DNA from: Variovorax sp. SG517
GTDB taxonomy: Bacteria > Pseudomonadota > Gammaproteobacteria > Burkholderiales > Burkholderiaceae_C
DNA length: 64,000 bases
Direction: 5' to 3'
Assembly (NCBI RefSeq): GCF_013376045.1
Contig: NZ_JABMJG010000002.1
Location: 682,001 to 746,000 of the forward strand
Below, in pieces: positions 48,513 to 59,579 of the stretch. Within the stretch, counting starts at the first letter, position 1; every line of letters begins with the position of its first letter. The notes beneath the pieces are model-generated. The model did not search any database. It was not told the DNA's origin and saw only the letters and a list, made by a program, of their open reading frames with translations. The position numbers were made by a program, and so were the translations under genes.

Positions 48513-50834
48513 TCAGCCTGCCGCGGTTTCCTCTGCTTCGGGCTTCTGCTTGCCTTCCTTCTTCGGAAGGGGCTGGATGTCCAGCAGCACTTCGTCCTTG
48601 TCGTCGAGGTCGACTTCGAGGCGGCCACCGTCAGTCAGGCGTCCGAACAGCAGCTCGTCGGCCAATGCACGACGGATCGTGTCCTGGATCAGGCGCTGCA
48701 TCGGACGTGCGCCCATCAGCGGATCGAAGCCCTTCTTCGCCAGGTGCTTGCGCAGCTTGTCGCTGAAGGTGACTTCCACCTTCTTCTCGCCGAGCTGGGT
48801 TTCCAGCTGCAGCAGGAACTTGTCGACCACGCGCAGGATGACCTGTTCGTCGAGCGCCTTGAAGTTGACGATGGCGTCCAGCCTGTTGCGGAACTCGGGC
48901 GAGAACAGGCGCTTGATGTCGCCCATCTCGTCGCCGGCCTGCCTCGGGTTGGTGAAGCCGATGGTCGCCTTGTTCATGGTCTCGGCACCCGCGTTCGTCG
49001 TCATGATGATGATGACGTTGCGGAAGTCGGCCTTGCGTCCGTTGTTGTCGGTCAGCGTGCCATGGTCCATGACCTGCAGCAGCACGTTGAAGATGTCCGG
49101 ATGCGCCTTCTCGATTTCGTCGAGCAGCAGCACCGCGTGCGGCTTCTTCGTGACAGCCTCGGTCAGCAGGCCACCCTGGTCGAAACCGACGTAGCCCGGA
49201 GGCGCGCCGATCAGGCGGCTCACCGCATGACGCTCCATGTATTCCGACATGTCGAAGCGGATCAGCTCGATGCCCATGATGTAGGCCAGCTGCTTCGCCG
49301 CTTCGGTCTTGCCGACGCCGGTGGGGCCGGAGAACAGGAACGAACCGATCGGCTTGTCGCCCTTGCCCAGGCCCGAGCGAGCCATCTTGACCGCCGAGGC
49401 GAGCACTTCGAGTGCCTTGTCCTGGCCGAACACCACGCTCTTGAGGTCGCGCTCGATGGTCTGCAGCTTGCTGCGGTCGTCGTTGCTGACGTTGGCCGGG
49501 GGAATGCGCGCGATCTTCGCGACGATTTCCTCGACTTCGGTCTTGCTGATGGTCTTCTTGCGCTTGCTCGGCGGCAGGATGCGCTGGGCTGCGCCCGCTT
49601 CGTCGATGACGTCGATCGCCTTGTCGGGCAGGTGACGGTCATTGATGTACTTGGCGCTGAGCTCAGCCGCGGCCTGCAGGGCAGCCACGGCGTACTTCAC
49701 GCCATGGTGTTCCTCGAAGCGCGACTTCAGGCCCTTCAGGATGTCGACGGTTTCCTGCACCGACGGCTCGACCACGTCGACCTTCTGGAAACGACGCGAC
49801 AGGGCCGCGTCCTTCTCGAAGATGCCGCGGTATTCCGTGAAGGTGGTCGCGCCGATGCACTTGAGCTGGCCGCTGGAAAGCGCCGGCTTGAGCAGGTTCG
49901 ACGCGTCGAGCGTGCCGCCCGAGGCTGCGCCCGCACCGATCAGGGTGTGGATCTCGTCGATGAAGAGGATGGCGTTCGGCTTGTCCTTCAGCGACTTGAG
50001 CACGCCCTTCAGGCGCTGCTCGAAATCGCCGCGGTACTTGGTGCCGGCCAGCAGCGCGCCCATGTCGAGCGAGAACACGTTCGACTCGGCCAGGATTTCC
50101 GGCACGTCGCCCTGCGTGATGCGCCATGCAAGGCCCTCGGCGATGGCGGTCTTGCCCACGCCGGCCTCGCCGACCAGCAGCGGGTTGTTCTTGCGCCGGC
50201 GGCACAGGATCTGGATGACGCGCTCGACCTCGTACTCGCGGCCGATCAGCGGATCGATCTTGCCGTCCTTGGCCATCTGGTTGAGGTTTTGCGTGAACTG
50301 CTCGAGCGGCGACGCCTTCTCGTTGCGTTCGCCGCCGCCCTCCTCGCCTTCGCCCGAGGGAGCTTCGCCGCTGCCCTTGACGGCTTCCGGCGGATCGCTC
50401 TTCTTGATGCCGTGGGCAATGAAGTTGACCACGTCGAGGCGGGTGACGCCCTGCTGGTGCAGGTAGTACACCGCGTGCGAGTCCTTCTCGCCGAAGATCG
50501 CGACCAGCACGTTGGCGCCGGTGACTTCCTTCTTGCCGTTGCCGGTGGACTGCACATGCATGATGGCGCGCTGGATCACGCGCTGGAAACCCAGGGTCGG
50601 CTGGGTGTCTACATCGTCGGTACCCGCCACCTGGGGCGTGTTGTCCTTGATGAAGTTGGTGAGCGACGCCCGCAAGTCGTCGACGTTGGCCGAGCAGGCG
50701 CGCAGAACTTCCGCGGCGCTCGGGTTGTCCAGCAAAGCGAGCAGCAGATGCTCCACGGTGATGAACTCGTGGCGCTGCTGCCGGGCCTCGACGAAGGCCA
50801 TGTGCAAGCTGACTTCCAGTTCCTGGGCAATCAT
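48513..50834 (-). CDS. clpA: ATP-dependent Clp protease ATP-binding subunit ClpA
   Basis: ClpA is an AAA+ unfoldase that feeds proteins to ClpP. The 773-residue protein has an N-terminal double Clp-N repeat (about 1-145), a Glu/Gly-rich linker, a first AAA+ domain with Walker A GEAGVGKT and a second with GPTGVGKT, and the C-terminal D2-small domain. The IGL/F-type loop that docks ClpP is present in the second domain, and the C-terminus is charged. AAGGAAA precedes the ATG. It follows clpS by 67 bases, the usual pair. Confidence 0.97.
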   Translation of the reverse strand: MIAQELEVSLHMAFVEARQQRHEFITVEHLLLALLDNPSAAEVLRACSANVDDLRASLTNFIKDNTPQVAGTDDVDTQPTLGFQRVIQRAIMHVQSTGNGKKEVTGANVLVAIFGEKDSHAVYYLHQQGVTRLDVVNFIAHGIKKSDPPEAVKGSGEAPSGEGEEGGGERNEKASPLEQFTQNLNQMAKDGKIDPLIGREYEVERVIQILCRRRKNNPLLVGEAGVGKTAIAEGLAWRITQGDVPEILAESNVFSLDMGALLAGTKYRGDFEQRLKGVLKSLKDKPNAILFIDEIHTLIGAGAASGGTLDASNLLKPALSSGQLKCIGATTFTEYRGIFEKDAALSRRFQKVDVVEPSVQETVDILKGLKSRFEEHHGVKYAVAALQAAAELSAKYINDRHLPDKAIDVIDEAGAAQRILPPSKRKKTISKTEVEEIVAKIARIPPANVSNDDRSKLQTIERDLKSVVFGQDKALEVLASAVKMARSGLGKGDKPIGSFLFSGPTGVGKTEAAKQLAYIMGIELIRFDMSEYMERHAVSRLIGAPPGYVGFDQGGLLTEAVTKKPHAVLLLDEIEKAHPDIFNVLLQVMDHGTLTDNNGRKADFRNVIIIMTTNAGAETMNKATIGFTNPRQAGDEMGDIKRLFSPEFRNRLDAIVNFKALDEQVILRVVDKFLLQLETQLGEKKVEVTFSDKLRKHLAKKGFDPLMGARPMQRLIQDTIRRALADELLFGRLTDGGRLEVDLDDKDEVLLDIQPLPKKEGKQKPEAEETAAG

Positions 50835-50901
50835 GTGATTTCCTTTTGCCTTGCTGTAAATAAGTTCTCAGATGGGTTGGAGCTTGCGCAATTCAACTGG
50901 T

Positions 50902-51261
50902 TCATGCAACAGGTTCGCTGACGCATTGGAGCGGATGCCCGGCCTGCTGCGCGGCTTCCATGACCTGGTTGACCTTGGTGGCTGCCATGTCGCGGGAATA
51001 AACCCCACAGACGCCCCGGCCATCGAGGTGGATCTTGAGCATGATCTGGGTGGCGGTCTCGCGATCCTTGTTGAAATATTCCTGCAGCACGACGATCACG
51101 AACTCCATGGGCGTGTAGTCGTCGTTCAGCATCACCACCTGGTACATCTGCGGCGGCGCGGTTCTTTGCGGTCGGCGCTCCAGGACGACCGAATCTCCGT
51201 CGTCCCCGGCCGGTTTCTGGGCCGGCGGAGTGCTGGGAGTTTTTGGAGTTCTCGTTGCCAT
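50902..51261 (-). CDS. clpS: ClpS adaptor protein
   Basis: ClpS is a 119-residue adaptor that delivers N-end-rule substrates to ClpA. The core [20 protein letters not shown] (about 40-59) contains the N-degron-binding residues (NDDYTPM), and [21 protein letters not shown] follows, split as the conserved second half. The N-terminal 35 residues are a charged, proline-rich tail. ATG at 51261 is used; an ATG three codons upstream is possible. It directly precedes clpA. Confidence 0.95.
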   Translation of the reverse strand: MATRTPKTPSTPPAQKPAGDDGDSVVLERRPQRTAPPQMYQVVMLNDDYTPMEFVIVVLQEYFNKDRETATQIMLKIHLDGRGVCGVYSRDMAATKVNQVMEAAQQAGHPLQCVSEPVA

Positions 51262-51430
51262 GAAAATCATTCTATAGAGCGTGCAAGCGCTGTGCCGAGC
51301 GAAAAAAACGTGGTGGCGCGTATCCGACAATTCAAGGGGTTTGCGGCCGCTGCGACAGTATTTCCGCAACGGCATGCCAGGCAGGAGTTTTAGGCAAAAA
51401 AGCCTGCGGCAATTGACTGAAAAAGCAGCA

Positions 51431-51465
51431 AAAAGCCCTTGAATTCCTTCCGGAAGTTCAAGGGC
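51431..51465 (-). terminator. Intrinsic terminator of icd
   Basis: On the minus strand AGCCCTTGAA and TTCAAGGGCT form a stem whose loop region contains a further TTCCGGAA palindrome, followed by TTTT and a second T-run (GCTGCTTTT). It lies about 45 bases after the icd stop. The other 160 bases up to clpS hold no gene that I can see. Confidence 0.85.
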
Positions 51466-51509
51466 TCCTCGTGTTGCCGCGACGCCGCCAGGACGTCGAA
51501 GCGCGGCAA

Positions 51510-52769
<1,260 letters not shown>

Positions 52770-52839
52770 GAGAGGGGAAGGCTCCGGGATCGACGTACTT
52801 TTAAGAACTGTCAGCGAATTCAGACACGGCGCGTATTCC

Positions 52840-52870
52840 GCTGTACAGCCGGCGAACAAATCGCTGTACA
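52840..52870. promoter_or_regulatory. Repeated GCTGTACA word between icd and a divergent gene
   Basis: GCTGTACA occurs at 52840-52847 and 52863-52870, a 23-bp step; the first copy is part of the perfect palindrome GCTGTACAGC. The layout could be an operator for icd or for the divergent small gene. No regulator is known to me for this word here, and no clear promoter hexamers could be placed. Confidence 0.3.
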
Positions 52871-52988
52871 TTTTAGACGCAACCCATCAGCAAGCGTTTG
52901 TCAACCGGCGGCCCAACGGCGTCGTTAGTGGCTGACCTTCTGCTCGCCGGGAGGCGTTTCCAACCAATTCTCGATAGAGGAATCACCA

Positions 52989-53312
52989 ATGAGCAAAATT
53001 CTCGCAGTCATGATCGCCGGCCTGTTCGCCGCTGGCGCCTACGCCCAGAACCCGGCCGGTACGACGCCCGAGCAAGGCAACGCCACCAACAGCAAGTCGC
53101 AGCAACGCGCCGAAGCCAAGAAGGCTGCCAAGCCCGCTGGCCAGGTCAAGGCTCCGGCTGGCGACGAAGCCAAGACCCCCGAAGGCGGCGCCATCGGTGC
53201 CGACAAGGCTGCGGCCTCCGGCGAGAAGCGTGCTGAAACCCGCGACCAGCGTCGTCGCAACAAGGACGGCAGCGTCAAGCGCAAGTCGACCCAAGGCGGC
53301 ACCCCGAAGTAA
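52989..53312 (+). CDS. Small Ala/Lys-rich secreted protein
   Basis: This 107-residue protein has a Sec signal peptide (about 1-19, ILAVMIAGLFAAGAYA). The mature part has low complexity: Ala, Lys, Gly, Gln and Glu rich with a very basic end (DQRRRNKDGSVKRKS). It is probably disordered in the periplasm. The signal peptide closely resembles that of the next gene, so the two may be paralogues. It has a good ribosome-binding site (AGAGGAATC) and is followed by a strong terminator, so it is a single-gene unit. The function is unknown. Confidence 0.72.
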   Translation: MSKILAVMIAGLFAAGAYAQNPAGTTPEQGNATNSKSQQRAEAKKAAKPAGQVKAPAGDEAKTPEGGAIGADKAAASGEKRAETRDQRRRNKDGSVKRKSTQGGTPK

Positions 53313-53332
53313 TTCGGCCTGCCCCGCAAAAG

Positions 53333-53358
53333 AAGCGCTCTTCGGAGCGCTTTTTTTT
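53333..53358 (+). terminator. Intrinsic terminator after the first small secreted protein gene
   Basis: An 8-bp stem AAGCGCTC/GAGCGCTT with TTCG loop is followed by eight T residues; it lies 20 bases after the stop codon. Confidence 0.9.
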
Positions 53359-53465
53359 CGTGCGAAAGCAGCTTTGTCCTGTCAACCGCTGAAAACGGCC
53401 TCCGTTGAATGTCTACCTTCCGCAAGAAGGCCAATCCAGATCAACGAATTTCAAAGGATATGTTC

Positions 53466-53666
53466 ATGAACAAGCTGCTCGCAGCCCTGGTCGCCGGTCT
53501 CTTCGCCGTCGGCGCTTTCGCTCAACAAGCCGAGCCCACCACGGCAGCTCCGGCTCCCGCAGCCAAGGCTGCCAAGCACGCTTCCGTCAAGAAGCACGCT
53601 GCTGCCAAGAAGCACAAGGTTCGCCACATTGCCAAGGCCCACACGGCCGCCGCCAAGAAGGTGTAA
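53466..53666 (+). CDS. Small Ala/Lys/His-rich secreted protein
   Basis: This 66-residue protein has a signal peptide (about 1-20, LLAALVAGLFAVGAFA) and a mature part made almost only of Ala, Lys, His and Pro, with the repeated word KKHAAAKKH. It resembles acid-shock (Asr-like) and other basic periplasmic peptides in composition, not clearly in sequence. The start has AAGGA seven bases upstream; an ATG two codons earlier is less well placed. It stands between two intrinsic terminators and must have its own promoter in the 53360-53460 gap. Confidence 0.72.
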   Translation: MNKLLAALVAGLFAVGAFAQQAEPTTAAPAPAAKAAKHASVKKHAAAKKHKVRHIAKAHTAAAKKV

Positions 53667-53684
53667 GCTTCCCCGCTCACCGGC

Positions 53685-53710
53685 AATGCCCGCATCAGCG
53701 GGCATTTTTA
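53685..53710 (+). terminator. Intrinsic terminator after the second small secreted protein gene
   Basis: A 9-bp stem AATGCCCGC/GCGGGCATT with ATCA loop is followed by TTTTTA; it lies 19 bases after the stop codon. Confidence 0.85.
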
Positions 53711-53763
53711 TTGGCATTTTTAATCCAGGCCGGGCCCTGGCCCCGCCCTGAAAGAGTCGTCCG

Positions 53764-54234
53764 ATGCTCATCAAGCGTCTCGCCGCCCTGCTCTCCCTGC
53801 TCCTCGCATCCGCATCGTTCACGATGCAGGCACATGCCCAGCAGCAACCCCAGACGGACCTGCCACGCACCCAACTGTCGGTCGGCCTGTACAAGATCGA
53901 CGCGCAGGTTGCGCAAACCCCTCTTCAACGTGAAATCGGCCTGATGTTCCGCAAGGAGATGCCCCAGGCCGAAGGGATGATCTTCGTGTTCGAGCAGCCC
54001 GCCACGCAGTGCTTCTGGATGCGCAACACGATCCTTCCGCTGACCGCCGCCTTCGTTGCCGACGACGGCCGCATCGTCAACCTGGCCGACATGCAGCCCA
54101 TGACCGAGAACACGCATTGCTCGCAGGAGCCGGTGCGCTACGTGCTCGAAATGAACCAGGGCTGGTTTGCCAAGAAGAACATCAAGAAGGGCGCCAAGCT
54201 CGGCGGCGAGCTGTTCGCAGCCGGCAAACGATGA
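53764..54234 (+). CDS. DUF192 family secreted protein
   Basis: This 156-residue protein has a Sec signal peptide (about 1-25, ends AHAQ) and a DUF192 domain: TPLQREIGLMFRKEMPQAEG (about 57-76), CFWMRNTILPLTAAFV with the conserved FWM.NT, and VLEMNQGWFAKKNIKKG. DUF192 proteins have a known small beta-rich fold but no established function. It is preceded by the terminator of the small basic protein and followed by a bidirectional terminator shared with sodB. Confidence 0.88.
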   Translation: MLIKRLAALLSLLLASASFTMQAHAQQQPQTDLPRTQLSVGLYKIDAQVAQTPLQREIGLMFRKEMPQAEGMIFVFEQPATQCFWMRNTILPLTAAFVADDGRIVNLADMQPMTENTHCSQEPVRYVLEMNQGWFAKKNIKKGAKLGGELFAAGKR

Positions 54235-54256
54235 GCGCCTGCCGCCCATAGCCAAC

Positions 54257-54290
54257 AAAAAGCCGACCCATGGTCGGCTTTTTCGTTTTT
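54257..54290. terminator. Bidirectional terminator between DUF192 gene and sodB
   Basis: A 12-bp stem AAAAAGCCGACC/GGTCGGCTTTTT is flanked by A-rich and T-rich runs, so it can end transcription from both sides; the stops of the two convergent genes lie 22 and 14 bases away. Confidence 0.88.
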
Positions 54291-54304
54291 GGCAGAACGC
54301 GGGA

Positions 54305-54886
54305 TCAGCCGAAGTTCTTGGCGGCGAAGTCCCAGTTGGCCAGCTTGGCCAGGAAGGTCTCGACGAACTTCGGGCGCAGGTTGCGGTAGTCGATGTAGTA
54401 GGCGTGCTCCCAGACGTCCACCGTCAGCAGCGCGGTGTCGGCGGTCGTCAGCGGCGTGCCGGCTGCGCCCGTGTTCACGATGTCCACGGTGCCGTCGGGC
54501 TTCTTCACCAGCCAGGTCCAGCCCGAGCCGAAGTTGCCCACGGCCGACTTCACGAAGGCTTCCTTGAAGGCGTCGTAGCTGCCCCACTTCGCTTCGATGG
54601 CCTTGGCCAGCGCGCCGGTGGGAGCGCCGCCGCCTTGGGGCTTCATGCAGTTCCAGAAGAAAGTGTGGTTCCAGATCTGCGCGGCGTTGTTGTAGATGCC
54701 GCCGCTGGACTTCTTGACGATCTCTTCGAGCGTCAGCGTTTCGAACTCGGTGCCCTTTTGCAGGTTGTTGAGGTTCACCACGTAGGCGTTGTGGTGCTTG
54801 CCGTAGTGGTACTCGAGGGTTTCCTTCGAATACTCGGGTGCCAGTGCGTCCAGGGCGTACGGCAGGGGTGGGAGCACATGTTCCAT
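54305..54886 (-). CDS. sodB: Superoxide dismutase (Fe type)
   Basis: This 193-residue enzyme dismutates superoxide in the cytoplasm. The metal ligands are seen in [11 protein letters not shown] (His near 27), [11 protein letters not shown] (about 72-82) and [13 protein letters not shown] (about 155-167, Asp and His). Residues [11 protein letters not shown] and GSGWTWLV point to the iron-type group. The start is the ATG giving [11 protein letters not shown]. It is monocistronic, with 49 bases to xseA upstream. Confidence 0.96.
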   Translation of the reverse strand: MEHVLPPLPYALDALAPEYSKETLEYHYGKHHNAYVVNLNNLQKGTEFETLTLEEIVKKSSGGIYNNAAQIWNHTFFWNCMKPQGGGAPTGALAKAIEAKWGSYDAFKEAFVKSAVGNFGSGWTWLVKKPDGTVDIVNTGAAGTPLTTADTALLTVDVWEHAYYIDYRNLRPKFVETFLAKLANWDFAAKNFG

Positions 54887-54935
54887 GGTTTTTTCTCGTG
54901 GGTTGGTTGTGGGAATAAAGGATTCTAGGAAGTAA

Positions 54936-56249
54936 TTATCGAGACGGCGTCGGACGCGTTCCCGTCGCGCCGCCCAAAGCGACGGTCAGGTCGACCTCGC
55001 CATCGGCGAGCCGCGCCTTGACCGCATCGCCCGGTGCGAGTTGCGTGGCGCTGACGATCGCATGACCATCTGTATCGGTCAGCCACGCATAGCCGCGCTG
55101 CAAGACCAGTGCCGGATCGAGCAATCGCATGCGCAGGGCCACGCGCTCCAGCCGATCGCGACGCTGCACGACCGCGCGCCCCATCTTCAGCGGAAAGTCA
55201 GCGGCGATCTGGCGCGGCAACTGCGTCAGCCGCTCCCTTCTGGACATCACGCTGTAGCGAAGCCGCTGCGCATGATGCGCAAGCCGCAACTGCTGGCGAG
55301 TCACCAGATTCGAAGGCCGGCCGAGGCGCCCCGCGGCCTGGTCCAGACGCTGTCCGAGCACGTCGAGGCGACTGCCCAGCGCGTCGCCGAGCCGCTCCTC
55401 GAGCAGATCGAGCGCACCGAGCCACACGTCGCGAGGCGCGCTCACCAGTTCCGCTGCGGCCGTGGGCGTAGGCGCGCGCAGGTCGGCGCAGAAATCGGCG
55501 ATGGTGAAGTCGGTTTCGTGCCCCACGCCGCTGACCAGCGGCACCGGACTCTGCACGATGGTGCGAGCCAGCGCCTCATCGTTGAAGGCCCAGAGGTCTT
55601 CGATGGAACCGCCACCGCGCACCAGCAGGATCACGTCGACAGCGGGCGCGAGGCCATAGAGCGACTGCAGCGCCCGCACCAGTTCGCCCGGCGCGTTGGC
55701 CCCCTGCACCGCCGCCGGGGCAAGCACGACCGGAATGTGTGGAACACGCCTTCGCAGCGCAGTGACTACGTCGTGCAAGGCAGCAGCGCCCAGCGATGTG
55801 ACGATGCCGATCGAGCGGGGCATGGTCGGCAACGCCCGCTTGCGCGCCGGATCGAACAGGCCCTCGGCCTCCAGGCGCGCCTTGCGCTGCATGAACTGCT
55901 CGAACAGCGCGCCCTGCCCCGCGCGCCGCAGGCTCTCGACCACCAGTTGCAGATCGCCGCGCGGCTCGTACACCGCAAGTCGCCCGCGCACCTCGACCTG
56001 ATCGCCGTCGCGTGGCGAAAAGTCGAGCAGCCCGGCGGCGCGGCGGAACATCGCGCAGCGCAGCTGGCCGGATTCGTCCTTGAGCGCGAAGTAACAATGT
56101 CCACTTGAGGCGCGCGAAAAGCCGGATATCTCGCCACGCACCGTCACCGGGTTGAAGCGGGCGTCGAGCGCGTCGGCAACCGCGCGGCACAAGGCGCCGA
56201 CAGCCCAGACTCGCGGCCCGGGCGCGGAATTCGGTTCACGCAAGTTCAC
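54936..56249 (-). CDS. xseA: Exodeoxyribonuclease VII large subunit
   Basis: XseA is the catalytic subunit of ExoVII, a nuclease for single-stranded DNA. The 437-residue protein has an N-terminal OB-fold (about 20-110, [18 protein letters not shown]), the core with [14 protein letters not shown] and [40 protein letters not shown], and a C-terminal coiled coil. The start is GTG ([11 protein letters not shown]); upstream in-frame sequence lacks family resemblance. xseB is not adjacent. It precedes sodB on the same strand and is divergent from exbB. Confidence 0.93.
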   Translation of the reverse strand: MNLREPNSAPGPRVWAVGALCRAVADALDARFNPVTVRGEISGFSRASSGHCYFALKDESGQLRCAMFRRAAGLLDFSPRDGDQVEVRGRLAVYEPRGDLQLVVESLRRAGQGALFEQFMQRKARLEAEGLFDPARKRALPTMPRSIGIVTSLGAAALHDVVTALRRRVPHIPVVLAPAAVQGANAPGELVRALQSLYGLAPAVDVILLVRGGGSIEDLWAFNDEALARTIVQSPVPLVSGVGHETDFTIADFCADLRAPTPTAAAELVSAPRDVWLGALDLLEERLGDALGSRLDVLGQRLDQAAGRLGRPSNLVTRQQLRLAHHAQRLRYSVMSRRERLTQLPRQIAADFPLKMGRAVVQRRDRLERVALRMRLLDPALVLQRGYAWLTDTDGHAIVSATQLAPGDAVKARLADGEVDLTVALGGATGTRPTPSR

Positions 56250-56562
56250 AAAACGCCCGCTCGGCCGGATGCCACTCTTCCACAACGGGCGGCATGGCCC
56301 CCAGCTTCGGCCCCCAGGGCAGGACAGGCGCACGGTTTCTCGTGCAAGCCATTGATTTCATTGAAAAAAGTGCTGCTCAAAATTCAGTCGATCCAGCGAA
56401 AAGGCCACCCCATGCGGGTCGCGGCGAGTTGCGCAGCAGGTTAATCACAAAGTTATCCACAGAATCTGTGCGTCCTTGCTGACACAAAAACAAGGCGCGT
56501 GACGATGGTGGGCTCAGTGGATAATCGCCGCGCATTTGCAGTCTACGGGCCGGAGGATTTTC
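56250..56562. other. 313-bp intergenic region between xseA and exbB, with DnaA-box-like sites
   Basis: No gene is visible. It holds the two divergent promoters, which I could not place with confidence, and an AT-richer patch at about 56340-56530. A perfect DnaA box TTATCCACA is at 56453-56461, a one-mismatch inverted one (AGTGGATAA) at 56516-56524, and a weak TTAATCACA at 56441-56449. GGAGG at 56552-56556 is the ribosome-binding site of exbB. Confidence 0.6.
56453..56461 (+). promoter_or_regulatory. Consensus DnaA box
   Basis: TTATCCACA matches the strict DnaA consensus. A second site with one mismatch lies 54 bases downstream in opposite orientation. They are too few for an origin and could serve DnaA-dependent regulation or titration, or be chance. 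Confidence 0.5.
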
Positions 56563-57195
56563 TTGTTTTCCATCATAGTTGCCGCGGGTTGGCCGATCTG
56601 GCCCTTGCTCGCATGTTCGGTCATTGCGCTCGCGCTGGTTATAGAACGTTTCACGAGTCTCAAGACCGTGAGGGTACTGCCGCCGAAGCTGCTCGACGAA
56701 ACCATCACCGCGTCGCACGGAGCCATTCCCGGTCCGGACGTCGTGACCAAACTCGAACGCAACTCGATGCTCGGCCAGGTCCTGGCCGCCGGCCTGCGCG
56801 CGCTGAACGCCAATCCGCGCTGCACCGAAGACGACCTGCGCGCCGCCATGGAGGCCTCCGGCCGCACCGTGGCGCACAAGCTCGAGCGCTACCTGCCGGC
56901 GCTGGCCACCATCGCTTCGGCAGCCCCCCTGCTGGGCCTGCTGGGCACCGTGATCGGCATGATCGAGATCTTCGGCTCGCAGTCGCCGGGCAGCGGCGCG
57001 GTGGGCTCGGGCAACCCGGCGCAACTGGCGCACGGCATCTCGATCGCGCTGTACAACACCGCCTTCGGCCTGATCGTGGCCATCCCGACGCTGATCTTCT
57101 GGCGCTACTTCCGCAGCCGGGTCGACGAGTACCTGCTGAACCTCGAGCTCTCCGGCGAGCGCTTCGCGCGCCATCTCAACGCACTGCGCAAATGA
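56563..57195 (+). CDS. exbB: ExbB/TolQ-type proton channel protein
   Basis: This 210-residue inner-membrane protein works with ExbD to energise TonB-dependent transport (or as TolQ). It has three helices: about 3-22, a pair of helices in the 115-140 region (LATIASAAPLLGLLGTVIGM, the family signature) and 155-180. The start is TTG with GGAGG six bases upstream; an upstream TTG at 56536 lacks a ribosome-binding site. It is coupled to exbD (ATGA) and heads the exbB-exbD-lpxK-Trm112-kdsB run. Confidence 0.92.
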   Translation: MFSIIVAAGWPIWPLLACSVIALALVIERFTSLKTVRVLPPKLLDETITASHGAIPGPDVVTKLERNSMLGQVLAAGLRALNANPRCTEDDLRAAMEASGRTVAHKLERYLPALATIASAAPLLGLLGTVIGMIEIFGSQSPGSGAVGSGNPAQLAHGISIALYNTAFGLIVAIPTLIFWRYFRSRVDEYLLNLELSGERFARHLNALRK

Positions 57196-57632
57196 GCCGC
57201 GCCCGCATGCAGTTCCGCCACGGCGCGCGCGACGAGCCGGAGATCAACCTGATCCCGTTCATCGACGTGCTGCTGGTGATCCTGATCTTCCTGATGCTGT
57301 CGACCACCTACAGCAAGTTCACCGAGATGCAGCTGCGGCTGCCCACGGCGGACGTCGATGCGCAGCGCGACTATCCAAAGGAAGTGATCGTGGCGGTGTC
57401 GGCCGATGGCCGCTACTCGGTCAACAAGAACCCCGTGGCCGACCGGAGCGTGGAAAGCGTGACGGCCGCCCTCGCCGCCGCGGCCACCGGTGGCAAGGAC
57501 AGCGTGGTGATCATCAGCGCCGACGCGACCAGCCCGCACCAGGCCGTGGTGACGGTGATGGAAGCCGCGCGCCGTGCCGGCCTGATGCAGATCACCTTCG
57601 CGGCCCAGTCGACGGCACAAGCCGGGCACTGA
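57192..57632 (+). CDS. exbD: ExbD/TolR-type biopolymer transport protein
   Basis: This 146-residue protein has one membrane helix (about 20-42). EINLIPFIDVLLVILIFLML contains the conserved aspartate (Asp25) that carries protons in this family. The periplasmic domain follows, with VIISADATSPHQAVVTVMEA. It partners the preceding ExbB. The stop is directly followed by the GTG of lpxK, without spacing, so translation is likely coupled. Confidence 0.93.
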   Translation: MSRARMQFRHGARDEPEINLIPFIDVLLVILIFLMLSTTYSKFTEMQLRLPTADVDAQRDYPKEVIVAVSADGRYSVNKNPVADRSVESVTAALAAAATGGKDSVVIISADATSPHQAVVTVMEAARRAGLMQITFAAQSTAQAGH

Positions 57633-58646
57633 GTGCCTAACGGCGGCAGCAGAAACACGGGTTCGCGCCTGCAGGACGCCTGGCTGCGCCGCGGCCTCCT
57701 GGCCTGCCTGCTGTGGCCGCTGTCTCTTGTCTATGCCGCGCTGTTCGCGGTGCGCGGCCTGCTCTATCGCGCGGGATGGCTGAAGACCGAACGCGTGCGT
57801 GTGCCGGTGATCGTGGTCGGCAACGTGATTGCGGGCGGCGCCGGCAAGACGCCGGTCGTGATGGCCGTCGTCCGGCACCTGCAGTCGCGGGGAATGCAGG
57901 TCGGCGTGGTGTCGCGAGGCTATGGCCGCCGCACCGACGACTGCCGCGAAGTGCTCGGCGACAGCGATCCGCGGGATGTGGGCGACGAGCCTGCACTGAT
58001 CCATCACGCCACCGGCGCGCCGGTGTTCGTCGCGCGCCAGCGCATCGATGCCGCACGCGCGCTGCTCGAACGGCATCCGGCCACGCAGGTCATCGTGAGC
58101 GACGACGGACTGCAGCATCTGGCGCTCGGGCGCGTCATCGAGATCTGCGTGTTCGACGACCGGGGCATCGGCAACGGCTGGCGATTGCCCGCGGGCCCGC
58201 TGCGCGAAGCCTGGCCACGACGCTGCGACCTGGTGCTGCACAGCGGATCGCGACCGGCCTTCGCAGGAGGCCATACCGCCACCCGGTCGCTCGCGAGCGA
58301 CGCCTTGGGCAGCGATGGAAAACGCGTACCGCTGGCCTCCCTTGCAGGCCGGCCGTTGACCGCTCTGGCGGCGATCGCCCGGCCCGAGGCTTTCTTCGAG
58401 ATGCTGCGGAACCGCGGCCTGACGCTCGCCGACACCATCGCGTTGCCCGATCACTTCGATTTCGAGAGCTGGCAGCCCCCGTCTGGCGCGGACATGCCTC
58501 TCGTCTGCACTGAAAAGGACGCCGTCAAGCTCTGGCGCAAGGCTCCCGATGCGCTGGCCGTGCCGCTGGAGTTCGTGCCTTCCGCGGAATTCTTCGCCGC
58601 CCTCGACGCAAAGCTATCATCGCTCGATGGATACCAAGCTGCTTGA
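57633..58646 (+). CDS. lpxK: Tetraacyldisaccharide 4'-kinase
   Basis: LpxK phosphorylates the 4' position of the lipid A disaccharide at the inner membrane. The 337-residue protein has an N-terminal membrane-associated helix (about 20-45), the P-loop [14 protein letters not shown] (about 61-74), VSRGYGRR and [10 protein letters not shown] with the catalytic residues. The start is GTG right after the exbD stop. The C-terminus overlaps the Trm112-like gene by 20 bases. The combination with kdsB marks an LPS-related operon. Confidence 0.95.
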   Translation: MPNGGSRNTGSRLQDAWLRRGLLACLLWPLSLVYAALFAVRGLLYRAGWLKTERVRVPVIVVGNVIAGGAGKTPVVMAVVRHLQSRGMQVGVVSRGYGRRTDDCREVLGDSDPRDVGDEPALIHHATGAPVFVARQRIDAARALLERHPATQVIVSDDGLQHLALGRVIEICVFDDRGIGNGWRLPAGPLREAWPRRCDLVLHSGSRPAFAGGHTATRSLASDALGSDGKRVPLASLAGRPLTALAAIARPEAFFEMLRNRGLTLADTIALPDHFDFESWQPPSGADMPLVCTEKDAVKLWRKAPDALAVPLEFVPSAEFFAALDAKLSSLDGYQAA

Positions 58647-58809
58647 ACTGCTCGTCTGCCCCGTCACCAAGGGGCCGCTGACCTGGAACCCCGAGAAGCA
58701 GGAGCTGTGGTCTCGCAGCGCCCGCCTGGCATATCAGGTGCGCGACGGTATTCCGGTGCTGCTCGAGAACGAGGCGCGCACGCTCTCCGACGAAGAGCTC
58801 GGGCTGTGA
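58627..58809 (+). CDS. Trm112 family protein (YcaR-like)
   Basis: This 60-residue small protein has the pattern [16 protein letters not shown] (about 5-20) and [16 protein letters not shown] (about 36-51). The usual Trm112 zinc ribbon is reduced, with one CP pair. The protein is regularly encoded between lpxK and kdsB and may assist methyltransferases or LPS enzymes; no reaction is assigned. It overlaps lpxK at its start and kdsB at its end (GTGA). Confidence 0.9.
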   Translation: MDTKLLELLVCPVTKGPLTWNPEKQELWSRSARLAYQVRDGIPVLLENEARTLSDEELGL

Positions 58810-59579
58810 GCTTCACCGTTCTGGTTCCGGCGCGGCTGGCGTCGACACGGCTTCCCAACAAACCTCTCGCCGATATCGCCGGCGTGCCCATGGTCGTGCG
58901 CGTGGCGCAGCGTGCCGGCGAATCCGGCGCGGCGCGCGTGGTGGTCGCGGGGGACGATCCATCCATCATCGAGGCTTGCAAGGCGCATGGTGTCGAGGTC
59001 GTCCTGACGCGCCAGGACCATCCCAGCGGCACCGACCGGCTGGCAGAAGCCTGCGAACAACTCGGGCTCGATGGCGACGACATCGTCGTCAACGTGCAGG
59101 GCGACGAGCCGCTGATCGACCCGGCGCTGATCGATGCGGTGGCGAGCACACTGTCCACGCACGCCGAAGCGGCGATGAGCACCGCGGCCCACGAGATCGA
59201 TTCGGTGGGCGACTTCATGAATCCCAACGTGGTGAAGGTCGTGCTCGACGCACAAGGCAACGCGATGTACTTCAGCCGCGCGCCCATTCCATGGTGGCGC
59301 GACGGCTCCGCCAACGGTGCCGCGCCTGCCGTGTTGCCCGCCGCCCCTGCGCCGCTGCGCCACATCGGGATCTATGGCTATCGCGCGGGCTTCGTGCGGC
59401 GCTTTCCTTCGCTGCCCCCGGCGCCCGTCGAGTCGACGGAAGCACTCGAGCAACTGCGCGCTCTGTGGCACGGCCATCGCATCGCGGTGCATGTGAGCCA
59501 TGTCGCGCCGGGCCCCGGCATCGACACGCCCGAAGACTTGGCGCGCGTGCGCGCGGTCTTCGCAGCCGCAGGCGCCTGA
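58806..59579 (+). CDS. kdsB: 3-deoxy-manno-octulosonate cytidylyltransferase
   Basis: KdsB activates Kdo to CMP-Kdo for LPS inner core synthesis. The 257-residue protein starts [20 protein letters not shown], the CTP-binding signature, and has [12 protein letters not shown] (about 68-79) and [10 protein letters not shown] (about 94-103). The start is GTG overlapping the previous stop. It follows lpxK and the Trm112-like gene; adk follows after 130 bases, which may contain a separate promoter. Confidence 0.95.
   Translation: MSFTVLVPARLASTRLPNKPLADIAGVPMVVRVAQRAGESGAARVVVAGDDPSIIEACKAHGVEVVLTRQDHPSGTDRLAEACEQLGLDGDDIVVNVQGDEPLIDPALIDAVASTLSTHAEAAMSTAAHEIDSVGDFMNPNVVKVVLDAQGNAMYFSRAPIPWWRDGSANGAAPAVLPAAPAPLRHIGIYGYRAGFVRRFPSLPPAPVESTEALEQLRALWHGHRIAVHVSHVAPGPGIDTPEDLARVRAVFAAAGA

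Noticed and set aside
56250..56562. Replication origin near the DnaA boxes
   Set aside because: There are only one good and one near-consensus box, and no dnaA, dnaN or parAB genes nearby.
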